A DNA stretch of 64,000 nucleotides from Cycas panzhihuaensis. Taxonomy: Eukaryota; Cycadophyta. The DNA lies in the NCBI GenBank assembly GCA_023213395.1, contig CM041465.1, positions 49,111,741 to 49,175,740 on the forward strand, read 5' to 3'. The translations under genes were made by a program, and so were the position numbers. Shown here one piece after another: positions 44,565-58,294 of this stretch (positions within the stretch are counted from its first letter, which is position 1; every line of letters starts with the position of its first letter). The notes under the pieces were generated by a model. It had not been told where the DNA came from. It did no database searches and worked only from the letters and a program-made list of their open reading frames with translations.

Positions 44565-47060
44565 AATATTGATTAGTAACGAACTCTTACATAATAATTT
44601 AATACCACACCCATTTCTTGTACAAGATATTATTAATATTATCTTTGTCATCATTATCTTTGGACAAAGAGATGATATTTTTAACTTATTCCTTTCATCA
44701 AATATATCATCCTCTTGATATTAGGGATCAAGAAAAATGAAATTGATATAATGAATACAATAGAAACATTTATCATATTTCTTTAACACATAGCATATAA
44801 ATCACTTTATTTTCACACTCAATTTATTGAAATAAAGAATATATGATAATTTTTTTATTTTTTAACAAGCAAATCTATGTAAAGTGGGATTAACCCTTTG
44901 ACATAAGATGCCATGTGAAAGGAAAATTTATTTCACCAAAATTCACTTAGGAATCTCACTTGTCATTGTATGTTTCAAGGAAAGTAACAATAGATAGCCC
45001 CAAGCCTCTTGAAAAGCTTAGAGGAAGCAATCAAAAGGTTGCAGGACCCATTACATCTAAGAAATCACTAATACTCTATAATCCAACCATTCACAAAAAG
45101 TCAACAAAGGCTATAAGGACTAGATCTACCTAAGGAACCATCAACTATTGGCCTAACTAAATCAACCAAGAAGTCATATATCTATAAATATTAAAAAGTT
45201 TGTGGAGTGAGCAAAAACCCTCATGAGAGTATCAATGCCTTAAACAGCAAAGGCCCAAGATTCACTTTTGTTGATAGCCATAGAATGACACAAACTTGTA
45301 ATGACTCCATCCAAACATATGAAGGATTTAGTTTTGCTAAGGAATGATGACGAACATGGTCGTCAATATTCAACACCAAGACATGTGAGCTCCATAAACT
45401 TTGTATCCGTTAATCAAGATTCATGACTTTGGGGGTATGCCTTTAACATGTATATTTGACACCATCTCAAAACCATAAATCTGCCATGTGCCAAGAGCCT
45501 CACAAACCAGAGTCCAAAAAATAATATCCACAACAGCCATGGGCCAAAATCATACTAATTGATCTCACAAAACATGTAATGGATAAAGCATGTCCATTGC
45601 ACATTAAGCAAATCCAAACCCAAAATTCTTTAGCCTCATATGACCCAACATTGAACACTAAAATTTCATAATCACCATCACAAGATTGGCATCCACAAAG
45701 TCACCTAGAGTAATGATATATTCCAAATTTGTAAGTAACACCAAAATTATTACTACTATCCAATGCCAAAAAGAGTAAATGCATGCATGCCAACCCTTAA
45801 TATACATGGGCATCCAGCACACATACGAACCTTTAATATACATGCGCACCCCCCATAGATGATGAATCAAAGTATCCATGCATATCGATCAACCTTACCA
45901 CACACTCTGACTTGGAAATATTCATGCACGGGGATCTATACCCACCTCCCCAAACAACTAGGTTCTCGCCAAAACTCAAATTGAAATTCAAAAGTATATC
46001 CTCGCTAAATTCAAATTCAAAAGGTGTACGACCCGCTTGAGGAGATGCGCGACTGTTGGAATTAATCCCATCATGGAGCGGCAAAACAAAATGGTGTGGG
46101 ATACCATAATGCTCTCAAATTAAAAACCCATGCCACACCCGTAACACCATGGAAAGCGGCAAGCTTCTCCCAAAGATCGGCGACGCAATAGAAAATACAC
46201 GTTGTCCATGCCAATCCATTCATAATTGTCGCACAATCCAATCCGACGAAAATATGTCGCTGGTCCAATCCAAGATTTACATCGTAATCCTGAAGTGAAA
46301 CGTTTAGTCCGACGCAGCAGAGGGCAAAAGCCTATGAGTGGAGACACACAAGTGCTTATTTGAGTTCCAGCGCAGAGTGATGTGGGACGCCTCAAATCAA
46401 CTCAGGAGAGCAAGCCCCAAGAGAGGTGACCAGACCCGAAACAACCAAACCTGTTATCTCGTGCGTGAATGGGCACAGGAAACCCTAATTCTGACTTCAT
46501 CATTCTCTCCCATTAAAGAGGATAGTTAATTGACGTCATTATTTGTATCATCCGAATAGGGTATTTATCTAATGGAATTGTTTCAATTTTAATAAATATC
46601 ATAACCATGTTCTGTCCAATAAAATTTCCTTCACTTAATTACCATTTCTATGAAACACAATAAAATATTTCTTCTCAAGTTCTTTCTCTCTTACATGTTG
46701 GATCACCTTCTTTATATATATATATTAAGAGAATAATTCTCCCTCTTTGGTCTTAATATTATAATGACTACACCCTTAGTCTCATTAGTATAATAGTATA
46801 TGATGTTTTAACAATTAATAATTCTCCAACATGTTAAGATAAAAATTAGATGGATTGGTGTATTAATAATTACATGCATCAATCATATAAAATTGTAATT
46901 AATGCTTCATTTTCAATAAGCATGAAAAAAATAGTTGTAAGTAAAGTTGACATTCTTTCCAATGGAGTCCCTTTCATTATTGAAAATATAGGATACTATA
47001 TTAAGCTCCACTATTAAAGAAAGTAACAAGTGCATCTTAAAATGTATATATCATTTTGCA
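43775..47060. other. Unassigned AT-rich DNA with a less AT-rich block at 45.8-46.5 kb
   Basis: No domain is recognised. 45833-46529 contains several overlapping short minus-strand frames and is less AT-rich, so it may hold a worn exon or LTR, but I cannot support a call. A stretch near 46732-46840 ends CTCCAACATG, like the end of an LTR in minus orientation. Confidence 0.35.
44523..44561. repeat. (TA)n microsatellite
   Basis: About 19 TA units in unassigned DNA. Confidence 0.9.
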
Positions 47061-47679
47061 ATAATAACAAGCAATGTGGTAGAGCTAAATAAAGCTTGAG
47101 TACTATTCTTAGAGAAGAATTTATTGATAGACTCAAACTAAGAATTGTACAACTAGTAGAGGGAGAACTATGAGTTGGTGAGGGCACTCAATGGCAGCAT
47201 GTTAAGAAAAGTCTAGTCTAAGGAAGATATAAACTTTGAGGATGATAGGGAGGTTGAGATTGAGGCTTATAGGTCATGTTTCCTTATTTAAAAAGAGCAC
47301 AAAAGTTATACAACAAGAGTTGAGGACAAAGTGGTGATAGCATCGAACCCTTTCTCCATATACAAATGCCCTTTTATAGGAATGAATGAGTTTTCTAAAG
47401 ATAATTAAAAATTTGAGTATATAAGTGAGTAAACTTGTACGAGGCAGAGAAAGATGGATACCACTATGACATAAAATATCATGAAAGAAAGATGAAAGCA
47501 ATTTCTATAATTGTATATAACATTAGAATTTAGGGAATGATCCATTCATATGGACCCAAGTTATTGCTTAATAAAGGGAACCTAACAACATGTCGATGAG
47601 TTAATATGCAAAGCTACCCAAGATGAGGTAGATTAATCTAGGTATTAAAGATAAGTTTTGGAGGTTAATACTTGGAGAT

Positions 47680-48395
47680 TACTAGGATGTAGCCATGTTG
47701 GAGAGGGCCATAATATTGTTCATTGGGCTCAAGAATATTTTCACATGGATGTACCATGATTTAAAAGGAACAACTCTAGAGCATAGACAATATTACATCC
47801 CTTTGATAGAGGGGATACAACCAATCAAACGAAAGCCATAGTAAATGAACTCCTAATATAAGGAATTAGTCAAGAAGGAGCTATATAGGTCAATGGATGT
47901 GAAGTTTATCCACCTAATCCAAACTAATGAGTGCTCTAGTTTAGTTTTAGTTATCCTAATGAAGAACAAGAATCTCTACCTCTATATGGACTATAGGAAG
48001 CTAAATGTAGTAATACAACTGGGTCCTTTTCTAGTACCAACTACCAATAAGTTGCTCAAGTAAGTTTTTAAAGAATAGTATTGCTCCTTTACGAATGGCT
48101 TTAGTAATTATAATCAAGTGTCTATCATAGGGGAGAATTAGGCAAAGATAACTTTTGTCACAAAGTAGGGTACTTATGGATATAGGGTGATGCCTTTTGG
48201 ACTTTGTAATGCCCCAATCATATGCTAGAGAATAATATAGACAATATTCCAACATTACTTAAAATAACATTTTGCAATATTTTTGGATGATTGGATTGTG
48301 TACAATATGCTCAAAGATCATTTGGAGTATCTTAAAAAGATTTTTTTTAAACTTATAGAAGAAAAGTGTTCTACTTGAATTTCATGGGGCTAATA
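47680..48395 (+). pseudogene. Gypsy D reverse transcriptase
   Basis: RT blocks on the plus strand: IFTWMYHDLKGTTLEHRQYY (the D.G....H segment before RT), ELVKKELYRSMDVKFIHLIQ, LVLVILMKNKNLYLYMDYRK, GTYGYRVMPFGLCNAP and FAIFLDDWIVYN with the catalytic LDD kept. The sequence then breaks at about 48390, and integrase sequence follows within 100 bp. RNase H and the start of integrase are therefore deleted. Confidence 0.78.
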
Positions 48396-48474
48396 AGCCC
48401 CATGATGAGGAGGTATGGTGCTTGATATATCTTAATATCAATAAATATAACATTACCAAGTCGAGGCATGGGAG

Positions 48475-48965
48475 TTATGAGACAATATTGTTAGGAGCAA
48501 CACAAGGTTTATTTATGAGGAAATCATGATAACGTTTGGGTGTCCTTTAGAAATTATTAGTGATCAAGCCACACACTTTGTAAATTTTGTTATTAAGTAA
48601 CTAATTATAAAGTTTATGGTAATTCATTACAAGAGTACATCCTCCTATTTTAGGGCTAATGGCTTGGTATAATATTCAAATAAGGTGATTTTCTAGGCTT
48701 TGACAAAATAAGTGATGTTGGTTACAATGATTGAGCTAAGAAGTTACATTTAGTTTTATGGGCATTTTGAACCATAGTTAAGTAAGCCACTAGACTTGTA
48801 CCCTTCTAGTTGGAATATGGGATAAAGGCAGTGGTTCCAATGGAATTTGTGGTTCTAAGATTAAGGATAGTAATAAAGTGCCATATGTCTAATACAAAAT
48901 CCTTAGACATGCAATTGTTAGAACTCTTATTATTAGATGAGGCTCAATGGCCAATTGTAGTCAAG
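48475..48965 (+). pseudogene. Gypsy D integrase fragment
   Basis: The translation gives FIYEEIMITFGCPLEIISDQ, THFVNFVIK (core Asp), YFRANGLV.YSNKV (core Glu position lost to a stop), then YGIKAVVPMEFVVLRLRIV and LLELLLLDEA, the downstream segment of gypsy integrase. It ends where the large microsatellite begins. Confidence 0.75.
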
Positions 48966-49017
48966 AAAGGCAAGTAAAACTGACAAGTGTGTAAGGTAAA
49001 TCATAGTTATCTTTGGT

Positions 49018-50007
<990 letters not shown>

Positions 50008-51174
50008 TTGACCTTATGATTTAATTAATGGAGATTATCTTTTGATTCTAACCATATTAATGTTGTTTTTAGTATGGTATCAGAGCCATGTTACTACCAC
50101 TTCATTTATGCAAGTGGAGGGTTTTAAAGGCTTTCAATTCCCTCTCCAATATGAAGAAATTGCTATTTGTAGCCTTGTACTATAAACTACTTATGTTGTT
50201 ATTTCTATGGTATTTATGTTGGTTAACTCGTGTGAGTGTACTTTCGTTGTGCCCCACTTATGTAAAGTGATTGTTCCATGAAGATTTATATGGCTCCTCT
50301 TTGTCACAAAGATTGATGCTTCTAAGCATCATTTATAGCTCACCCTACCTTATCTGAATCAGATCCATTAACATCCTTATTACTCTTAAAAAAGAGTATA
50401 AAATACATATGGATAAAGTTTTCACAGGTGTCTCCAGCATTTAGCAGGTGAAAATTAAAATTCTGTGATCTTAAAATGAGAGAATGTATAAGTCTGGTAT
50501 GACCAGATGTGACCAGGTACAACCAAGTGTGACTGTAGATGTGACTATGGTACGACTGACTGTGACTAGCTAAAGAAAAAGTGATCTAATGATCATGGAA
50601 TTTACCCAGAATAGTCGTATACCTGTCGACTACCCAATGGAAGAAAGAACCAACTCATTTAACTATTTTTTTTATTATTATTAATTATGAATGGAGAGAA
50701 TAGTATGTTAGAAAAAGGCAAAATGGTTAGAAAGAAACAAAAATGGAAGTTAAACGGATAAGGTAAGGAGTAGAAAAAATTGGTCAGATTCATTCATGAG
50801 AGTAAGGCGGAGAGCCGAGAGACTCAGATGCAACCAGGGAGAGGAAAAAGATGGTGCTAAGAGTCCAAAAAAGACACACAAGTCATAAAATCCTCTTAGA
50901 AGTGTATTGTAGTTGAACATAAGGCAAAAATACTCATATAGAGACTATTAGAAAATATTACAGAGAGGACACAGTAGTCTAGAAAGAGTCAAGATCTCTT
51001 CTAGTTATCCTAGGGATGTTATAGCAGTCAAGAAATTTCTCAATAGAGCCCAAACAAATATATATTTATAAGAAGAATATAAATGTATTATATATTTTGT
51101 AATATTAAATTTGATTTATTTTAATTGGAGTAAGTTGTTACCTTTCCATTCAATTTAGATCAATATATATAGTT
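50008..51174 (+). other. Probable LTR and leader DNA with a primer-binding site
   Basis: TGGTATCAGAGCC at 50075-50087 is a perfect initiator-Met primer-binding core in plus orientation. A second, TGGTATCAGAG at 51175-51185, begins gypsy E. The DNA between has no convincing frame and probably holds the leader of one element and the 5' LTR of the next; no LTR pair could be matched in the window. Confidence 0.5.
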
Positions 51175-51249
51175 TGGTATCAGAGTATGGTTTTCAACCC
51201 TTGGAGGTTTACATTAAGGAAACCCACCATGTTGCTGTGTTGAAAAGAG

Positions 51250-52380
51250 TTTATGAACACCAAATTTTAATATCAAGTGATCAAAGAGCCTTTAATTGAA
51301 CCTCTTGAAAGGGAGCATATATAATCATGGAAGATGGTAGATTTAGAGTAAGATATAGAGAAAAGATTCCTAAGGATGGAACACAGTCTTGAAAGACTAA
51401 ATCAACTTGTAGCACAACTTGTATCTCAATAGGGTACATCCTCTTCCATAGCCAAAGGTATAAAGAAAGAAGGAGATGAACTAATAAAAGAGGAAACAAG
51501 TGAAAGTACCTAAGAGGGGCTTGTAAATGACTAGTAAGATGAGGAGGAAAGAGATGAAAACCCATCTTTGGAGAAGCCCATGGCATCACATCCATTCAAG
51601 GTAGAGGCAAATCTAGAATTTCCCATCTACGATGGAACTCTAGATGTTGAGAAGTTGGATACTTGTCTAGACTAATTAGAGACATATTTCTCAATATATA
51701 GGTACAAGAACCAATAGAGGATGACCTTTGATAATATGAAACTCTCCAAGCATATATTGGTCTAGTGTAATACGTATCTTAAATCCCATGATGTGGTTGA
51801 GATAATATGGCAGTAATTTAAATCCCTTATTAAGAAGTAATTCTATCCCATTGGGCATGAAGAATAACATTGAATTAAATGGCAATAGTATATATATAAG
51901 AAATTGGCCAAAATATCCAAGATTATATAATAGAATTTTAGAAGCAAGTTGTGTTAGGCATTTTATTACTTAGAAAAAATATAATGTTGAAATATATTAG
52001 AGATTTACACCAACATATTCAATAGGAACTCCAATTATTTAAAGTAAAAACTCTTAATGAGGCTAGCAAGAAAGCAATTGCCATCAAGAAGAGGAACAAG
52101 AATATCTATGTAGAAAGGAAAAGGTTTGCACCTTAAGAAGATAACAAAAAACCTCCATAAGGAAAGAAGCTTTTAGGGAAAATAGGACAATAACAAACTA
52201 CGGGCTTTGGCAAGAAGAAGCAAGCCAATACCACTCAAATTAAAGTTTCTTGTATGCATTATAAGTAGGTAGGATATAGCATAGAAGATTATTATTTTTT
52301 ACATCTAGAGAAGCGGCCCAAAAATAAGGGAAAAGGTAAAGTTAACATTGAAGGTAAAGTTTTACTCAATACTACAAGAA
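51250..52380 (+). pseudogene. gag: Gypsy E gag with ruined zinc knuckle
   Basis: The N-terminal part has MEHSLERLNQLVAQLVSQ and an acidic linker (KEEGDEL-like), then the capsid block FPIYDGTLDVEKLDTCLD, LETYFSIYRYKN, MTFDNMKLSKHILV and KSHDVVEIIW. The knuckle at 52251-52298 keeps the CX2CX4HX4C spacing, but Cys-2 and Cys-3 read Tyr and the His reads Tyr; only the first Cys remains. A TAG stands at a Gln position inside it. Confidence 0.78.
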
Positions 52381-52559
52381 AGGAAGATATTTGTTGCACT
52401 TAAGGAGCCAATGAGAAGTTGATGCTCATGGCCAATGTTGAACCCAAAAATAGCCATTGAAAGGTTGATCCAAAGATTAGAGAGGAGCTCTTCATGATGA
52501 GAATCCAAATACAAAAAAACATGGTTGATGCCATTTTTGGCAGAGAAAGCCAAAAGAAT

Positions 52560-52860
52560 TTAATCTTAGAGGCATTAGTGAAGAAGCTAAGATTAAATAT
52601 ACATGTACATCCAAAACCATATCCTCTTCAATGGTTGTAAAAAGATTCAAAATTACAAGTTACTCACTAATACAAATTCAAGTTTACAATTTCAAAAAGG
52701 TTCATTGATGAAGCCGAATGTAAAGTGGTTCCTCTAGATGTTTGTTAGGTTGTGTTTAGTAGCTCATATCTCTATGATAGAGATGGAGTTCATCATGGGA
52801 AGTTGAGAAAGATTTGACTCATTAAGGATGACAAAGCATATATTATTAATACATCATAAC
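52560..52860 (+). pseudogene. Gypsy E protease-region fragment
   Basis: The translation includes HVHPKPYPLQWL, KFKFTISKRFIDEAECKVVP, LDVC.VVFSSSYLYDRDGV and IKDDKAYIINTS, the C-terminal half of the retropepsin-like domain and following linker in one gypsy lineage. The active-site DSG stretch lies upstream and is not clear. Confidence 0.65.
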
Positions 52861-53179
52861 CTCAAAAGAAGGACTCTCTCATATCCTCCCAATAAGTAAA
52901 GAGATGAATTAATGCTTGTGGAAAATTTATACTATTGATGGTGAAGTAAAAGGTGGAAGAAAGGGAGCAAGCAAAGCCCTCAATGTAGACACTAGATGGA
53001 AAATAATTATAATAGATTGAAGGCCTAAAGAATAGATATAATGAGGTATTCCAAGAGACAAAAGGAATGCCCCTAAGAGGGAAATTGAGCATGGAATTCA
53101 ATTGGTTGCCAATTCATCTTTGCACAATCTTAGTCTCTACTAGAACTCAGTTTTTGAGAATGAAGAGATTAAGAAGTAG

Positions 53180-54065
53180 ATTTAAGAACTCTAGGAGTAA
53201 TGAGAGATCAAGCCAAGTTGTTCCTCCTATGGTTCACCTATTGTTTTGGTGCTAAAGAAAGATGGAGGTTGGAGAATATGTATTGACTACCAGGCAGTAC
53301 ACAAGATCACTAAAAGGAATCAACATCCCCTACTATGGATAGATGATTTGTTGGACTAGTTATAGTCTATAAGATACTTTACCAAGTTGTACCTAAAATC
53401 AGGCCACCATCAAGTTCAAATCAAGGAGGAGGACACCTAGAAGACAACCTTTAAATCAAAGTAAGGACTATTCAAATAGATGGTGATGCCTTTTGATTTG
53501 TACAACATACCTTCTACCTTCATGAGGTTAATAAATAAGGTATTCAGACCCTTCATTGATGATTTTATTATTGTTTATCTAGATGATATTTTGATTTTTA
53601 ATTAGACTTGGGAGGAGCACCTCTAACATGTTGAGAAAGTGCTCAAAGTTATTCAACAGTCTCATTTGAAACTTAACCTAAAGAAGTGCAAGTTTGGGAA
53701 GTAATCTCTCATCTTCTTAGGATTTGTAGTTGGAGGAGGAGAATTGAAGATTTGCCTAACAAAGATTAGAATCATTCTCAATTATCCCATACCCAAGATA
53801 ATCACAAAAATAAGGAGTTTCATTAACATTTGTTAATATTTAAGAAAATTTATTTTTAAATTCTCTCAAATTGTAACACCTCTACATGTAATGATAGGAG
53901 GGCATGTAAAATTTATTAAGGGAATGAGCAATAGAAAGTCTTCAAGCTTCTATAATTAAAAATTTGTAAGGCATCATAGTTATCCTTACCATCATTATAA
54001 AAACCATTTGAGTTAGAGACCGATGCTTTAGGCTATACCATGGGAGTGGTGTTGAAGTTGTTAAA
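53180..54065 (+). pseudogene. Gypsy E reverse transcriptase and start of RNase H
   Basis: RT blocks: SPIVLVLKKDGGWRICIDYQ, KITKRNQHPLLWIDDLLD, RYFTKLYLKSGHHQVQIKEE, MVMPFDLYNIPSTFMRLINK, IVYLDDILIF with catalytic YLDD intact at 53576-53587, and KLNLKKCKFGK. RNase H begins FELETDALGYTMGVVL near 54005. Stops mostly replace Trp and Gln. Confidence 0.85.
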
Positions 54066-54394
54066 ACATTAGATAATATCACCTTCATTTTATTATATTC
54101 TATATATATTATGTGTGTATTTTATACTTTAGATGACTAAGATTGCTCTTTTTAGGGGTACCTAGGACAACAAACACCATTAGAGGCTAGGTCTAGGGTG
54201 TGAAACCTAGTATAAGGGTGTTATGGAACCCTAGGTTACCCACATTAGGTACTCATGCACCATAGAAGTGCAGATTCTGAAATGCACAGGTGCACTCTCT
54301 TCTCCTTTGATTAGGGTTTTAAGAAGGAAGGGGCCATAGTTGGATAATACCCCTTGACAAAGGGCCAACGTGGCAAAAAAATAGGAAAAGAATG

Positions 54395-54426
<32 letters not shown>

Positions 54427-54621
54427 ATAAGTAAATGAATCCAAACCCTCTTAGTTAGGCAAAAAGGGTATGATATGGTTTTGTTGTGATATTGTGTAAG
54501 AATAATAACAACAAGAAGGGAAAGAAATAAAGAGGAGTTCAAAATAAATGAAGACCTCGCTCTCTTTCCTTTTACCACCCTTCTCCTTCTTCTTTTCTAG
54601 AAAAATAAAGAAACATATAAG
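54066..54621. other. DNA left of the tandem duplication, possibly the start of a long Tat-type LTR
   Basis: No domain. Contains (GA)n at 54400-54426. It may belong to the LTR of the minus-strand Tat relative whose LTR end is at about 58362, but without a partner LTR this is inference. Confidence 0.35.
54400..54426. repeat. (GA)n microsatellite
   Basis: Thirteen GA units. Confidence 0.9.
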
Positions 54622-57458
54622 GGAATACGGAAAGGGTACAAGAGTAAATAATGGAATCTCGCTCTCTTTGCCTTTATCTCTCTTTTATCTTTTTATTTTA
54701 AAAAAAGGAGGAAGAAACATATATGCTAATCAAGGGGAAGAAATATGGATATAGTCAAAAAGAGGGAAATAAAGAGAAGGGAAGGTAGATGCTCCTCTTT
54801 TATATGCAACTCTAGTTCAACATCCCCTTATCTCTAATATTTCTTCTTCTACATGAAAAGAAACAGAAATCTATCTATTTTCCTACAAAATAAATTCCCT
54901 CTTATTTTATGCAATACAAGACACTTGCCCCTAAATCCTTATTCCCTCCTTTTGACGCTGATGCAACTAATAAGACCAAAGCATGAAAAGGGGGAAAGAA
55001 TTATTTATAAATAGGGGTTTAAGATGAGAAATATGATAAGAATATAAAAAAAGAGGAGGAGATAAGAATAAGTGAAGTGTACCTAGATCCAATAGACAAT
55101 CAATGATGTCACTGCCCCTCACCTCTCTTCATCCTTCCTCTTTAATGGTCATGTTGCCAGTTGAAATAGGATGATAGGGGCTCTACTTATTTGCCCCAAA
55201 TGAATAAAAACAACTAATGGAAAGAAAGCATAGGAAAAATTAAAGGAAATAAGTACAATAAGATAGCATAAAACATGGATAATGCTTACCTTATGGAAGT
55301 GCACCTTCTCTAAGCCCTAACACAGATAGAAGAGGGTTACTTTAACAAATCTACTTACATGGAAAAAAGAGTTAATTAATATATGTGATTAAGGAACATG
55401 TATGTAAGCATGTGCAACATATAGGATAAAGGTAACAAAACAAATGAAGATAAAGTAAGGAGGGGAGAAGTGCCTCAAAATAGTGTGGCTGCCCCTACAA
55501 GGGTGGTTCCCTTAGTTGTATTAAGGAAAGCCTCCCCAACATGAACCTGCAACTCAATGGAAAATATATGGAAAGGAAGGGAAGAAAAGACCAAGTGAAT
55601 CCAATCCTATCTTTAACTATTACAACCAAAAGAAAGGCTACTAAATCCCCGAAAACCCTAGCTATGTAACAAAATAACAATGAATTAAAGAGAAGAAGTG
55701 TAAGAGGGAGTCTCATCAAATGAAAAACCAAGGTTAGATGGGGGATGCATCCAATGGAGAAGAAGGATGTGACGGACATCCAATGTAGTGCTCTCCAATA
55801 TCTCGCTCTCTTTGCCTTTATCTCTCTTTTATCTTTTTATTTTAAAAAAAGGAGGAAGAAACATATATGCTAATCAAGGGGAAGAAATATGGATATAGTC
55901 AAAAAGACGGAAATAAAGAGAAGGGAAGGTAGATGCTCCTCTTTTATATGCAACTCTAGTTCAACATCCCCTTATCTCTAATATTTCTTCTTCTACATGA
56001 AAAGAAACAGAAATCTATCTATTTTCCTACAAAATAAATTCCCTCTTATTTTATGCAATACAAGACACTTGCCCCTAAATCCTTATTCCCTCCTTTTGAC
56101 GCTGATGCAACTAATAAGACCAAAGCATGAAAAGGGGGAAAGAATTATTTATAAATAGGGGTTTAAGATGAGAAATATGATAAGAATATAAAAAAAGAGG
56201 AGGAGATAAGAATAAGTGAAGTGTACAAGAGTACAAATAAATTCCCTCCTTTCCGTATTCCTATTATTTATAAATAGGAATACGGAAAGGGTATAAGAGT
56301 AAATAATGGAATCTCGCTCTCTTTGCCTTTATCTCTCTTTTATCTTTTTATTTTAAAAAAAGGAGGAAGAAACATATATGCTAATCAAGGGGAAGAAATA
56401 TGGATATAGTCAAAAAGACAGAAATAAAGAGAAGGGAAGGTAGATGCTCCTCTTTTATATGCAACTCTAGTTCAACATCCCCTTATCTCTAATATTTCTT
56501 CTTCTACATGAAAAGAAACAGAAATCTATCTATTTTCCTACAAAATAAATTCCCTCTTATTTTATGCAATACAAGACACTTGCCCCTAAATCCTTATTCC
56601 CTCCTTTTGACGCTGATGCAACTAATAAGACCAAAGCATGAAAAGGGGGAAAGAATTATTTATAAATAGGGGTTTAAGATGAGAAATATGATAAGAATAT
56701 AAAAAAAGAGGAGGAGATAAGAATAAGTGAAGTGTACCTAGATCCAATAGACAATCAATGATGTCACTGCCCCTCACCTCTCTTCATCCTTCCTCTTTAA
56801 TGGTCATGTTGCCAGTTGAAATAGGATGATAGGGGCTCTACTTATTTGCCCCAAATGAATAAAAACAACTAATGGAAAGAAAGCGTAGGAAAAATTAAAG
56901 GAAATAAGTACAATAAGATAGCATAAAACATGGATAATGCTTACCTTATGGAAGTGCACCTTCTCCAAGCCCTAACACAGATAGAAGAGGGTTACTTTAA
57001 CAAATCTACTTACATGGAAAAAAGAGTTAATTAATATATGTGATTAAGGAACATGTATGTAAGCATGTGCAACATATAAGATAAAGGTAACAAAACAAAT
57101 GAAGATAAAGTAAGGAGGGGAGAAGTGCCTCAAAATAGTGTGGCTGCCCCTACAAGGGTGGTTCCCTTAGTTGTATTAAGGAAAGCCTCCCCAACATGCA
57201 CCTGCAAGTCAATGGAAAATATATGGAAAGGAAGGGAAGAAAAGACCAAGTGAATCCAATCCTATCTTTAACTATTACAACCAAAAGAAAGGCTACTAAA
57301 TCCCCAAAAACCCTAGCTATGTAACAAAATAACAATGAATTAAAGAGAAGAAGTGTAAGAGGGAGTCTCATCAAATGAAAAACCAAGGTTAGATGGGGGA
57401 TGCATCCAATGGAGAAGAAGGATGTGACGGACATCCAACGTAGTGCTCTCCAATATCT
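54622..57458. repeat. Recent tandem duplication, about 1.18-kb unit, with truncated middle copy
   Basis: Copy A is 54622-55802, copy B 55800-56226 (only the first 427 bp of the unit after the flank), copy C 56277-57458. A and C differ by only a few substitutions. The A/B join uses short homology (ATCT). Between B and C lie about 50 bp of patchwork including a perfect 16-bp inverted repeat. The matching minus frames at 55495-55779 and 57150-57515 are copies of one by-product frame and are not evidence of a gene. Confidence 0.9.
56250..56288. repeat. Perfect 16-bp inverted repeat at the duplication junction
   Basis: Arm TTTCCGTATTCCTATT (56250-56265), 7-bp loop, and exact reverse complement (56273-56288). 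The right arm is the natural start of copy C; the left arm is an extra inverted copy of it. Confidence 0.95.
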
Positions 57459-58294
57459 GTTTGCTTGTGCTAGGTTGGATCTCCATTTCTTCACCTTAAC
57501 TCCCCAAGCATGCAAGTTGTGTCAAGTGTGGAAGGGTTGTTATGACATAAATTCAACATCATTTCTGTATGAAAAGAAGAGTTGAAGATGATAGATGATC
57601 TACCCTTAAAATGGAGGGTTTTTATAAGCAAAAACAAGGTGAGGAGGTGGTGGTTTGATGCCCATAACTTGGAGAAACCACCACCTAAAATCAATGTAGG
57701 AGATAAGGAGGGAAGCTCAAATCTTCACAAAATTTAAATAAAAAATTAGTTTTAAGGTCTAATGGGGAGTTTCCAAGGGTGCAACAAGCTATTCTAGCCT
57801 AACGTGGCATGACTAGCCCACCTAATAAAGTGACAAAAAAGTTGTTGGGACGTTGGGAAGGCAATCAGGTAAGTTAATAGTCATATTGTGACCAAAGTTG
57901 CAGTGCCACAAATTTAACTGTGGTATCACTTTTTGTAGCAAAAATGGCTATGGAATGATAGTAGAGAGGGAAAACAAGACCCAAAACCAGTCCTAACCGA
58001 ACTCTAACTCCTAGAAACAAACCCCAAGGTCTAAAATAGTGGGTGATTGATGGATGTAAAGGAAAAATGAAGCTAAAAGTCGAGGATGAGGCTAAAAGAC
58101 AAGTTGCAAGGCTATGGGGAGGTCCATTTTTCTAACTGATGGGCCGATTAGGGGGCTCTAAGGCCATAAGACTAAAGTCTTAGTCATCATAGGTAAAGAG
58201 ATAGACACAAGCAAGCTAAAAATATATAAATAGGCTAGTATCAGATAACTAACAAAATGCATGTCCTAAGGATTATATAAGCAATGAGATGGAG
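57459..58294. other. DNA right of the tandem duplication, no gene
   Basis: No frame of note. Probably inside the Tat-like LTR that ends near 58362. Confidence 0.35.

Larger units (their letters stand above)
51175..54065 (+). mobile_element. Gypsy E: Ty3/gypsy element, 3' truncated
   Basis: PBS (51175-51185), gag with knuckle, protease and RT up to early RNase H follow in order on the plus strand. No integrase or 3' LTR follows; sequence of another element (minus-strand Tat relative) begins after about 54.1 kb. Stops are frequent. Confidence 0.8.

Noticed and set aside
45833-46529. Host gene on the minus strand
   Set aside because: Three overlapping frames compete, none has a known motif, and no splice or start context supports one over the others.
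55495-57515. Two near-identical minus ORFs of 94 and 121 codons
   Set aside because: They are copies made by the tandem duplication and have no recognisable domain. Identity reflects the recent duplication, not conservation.
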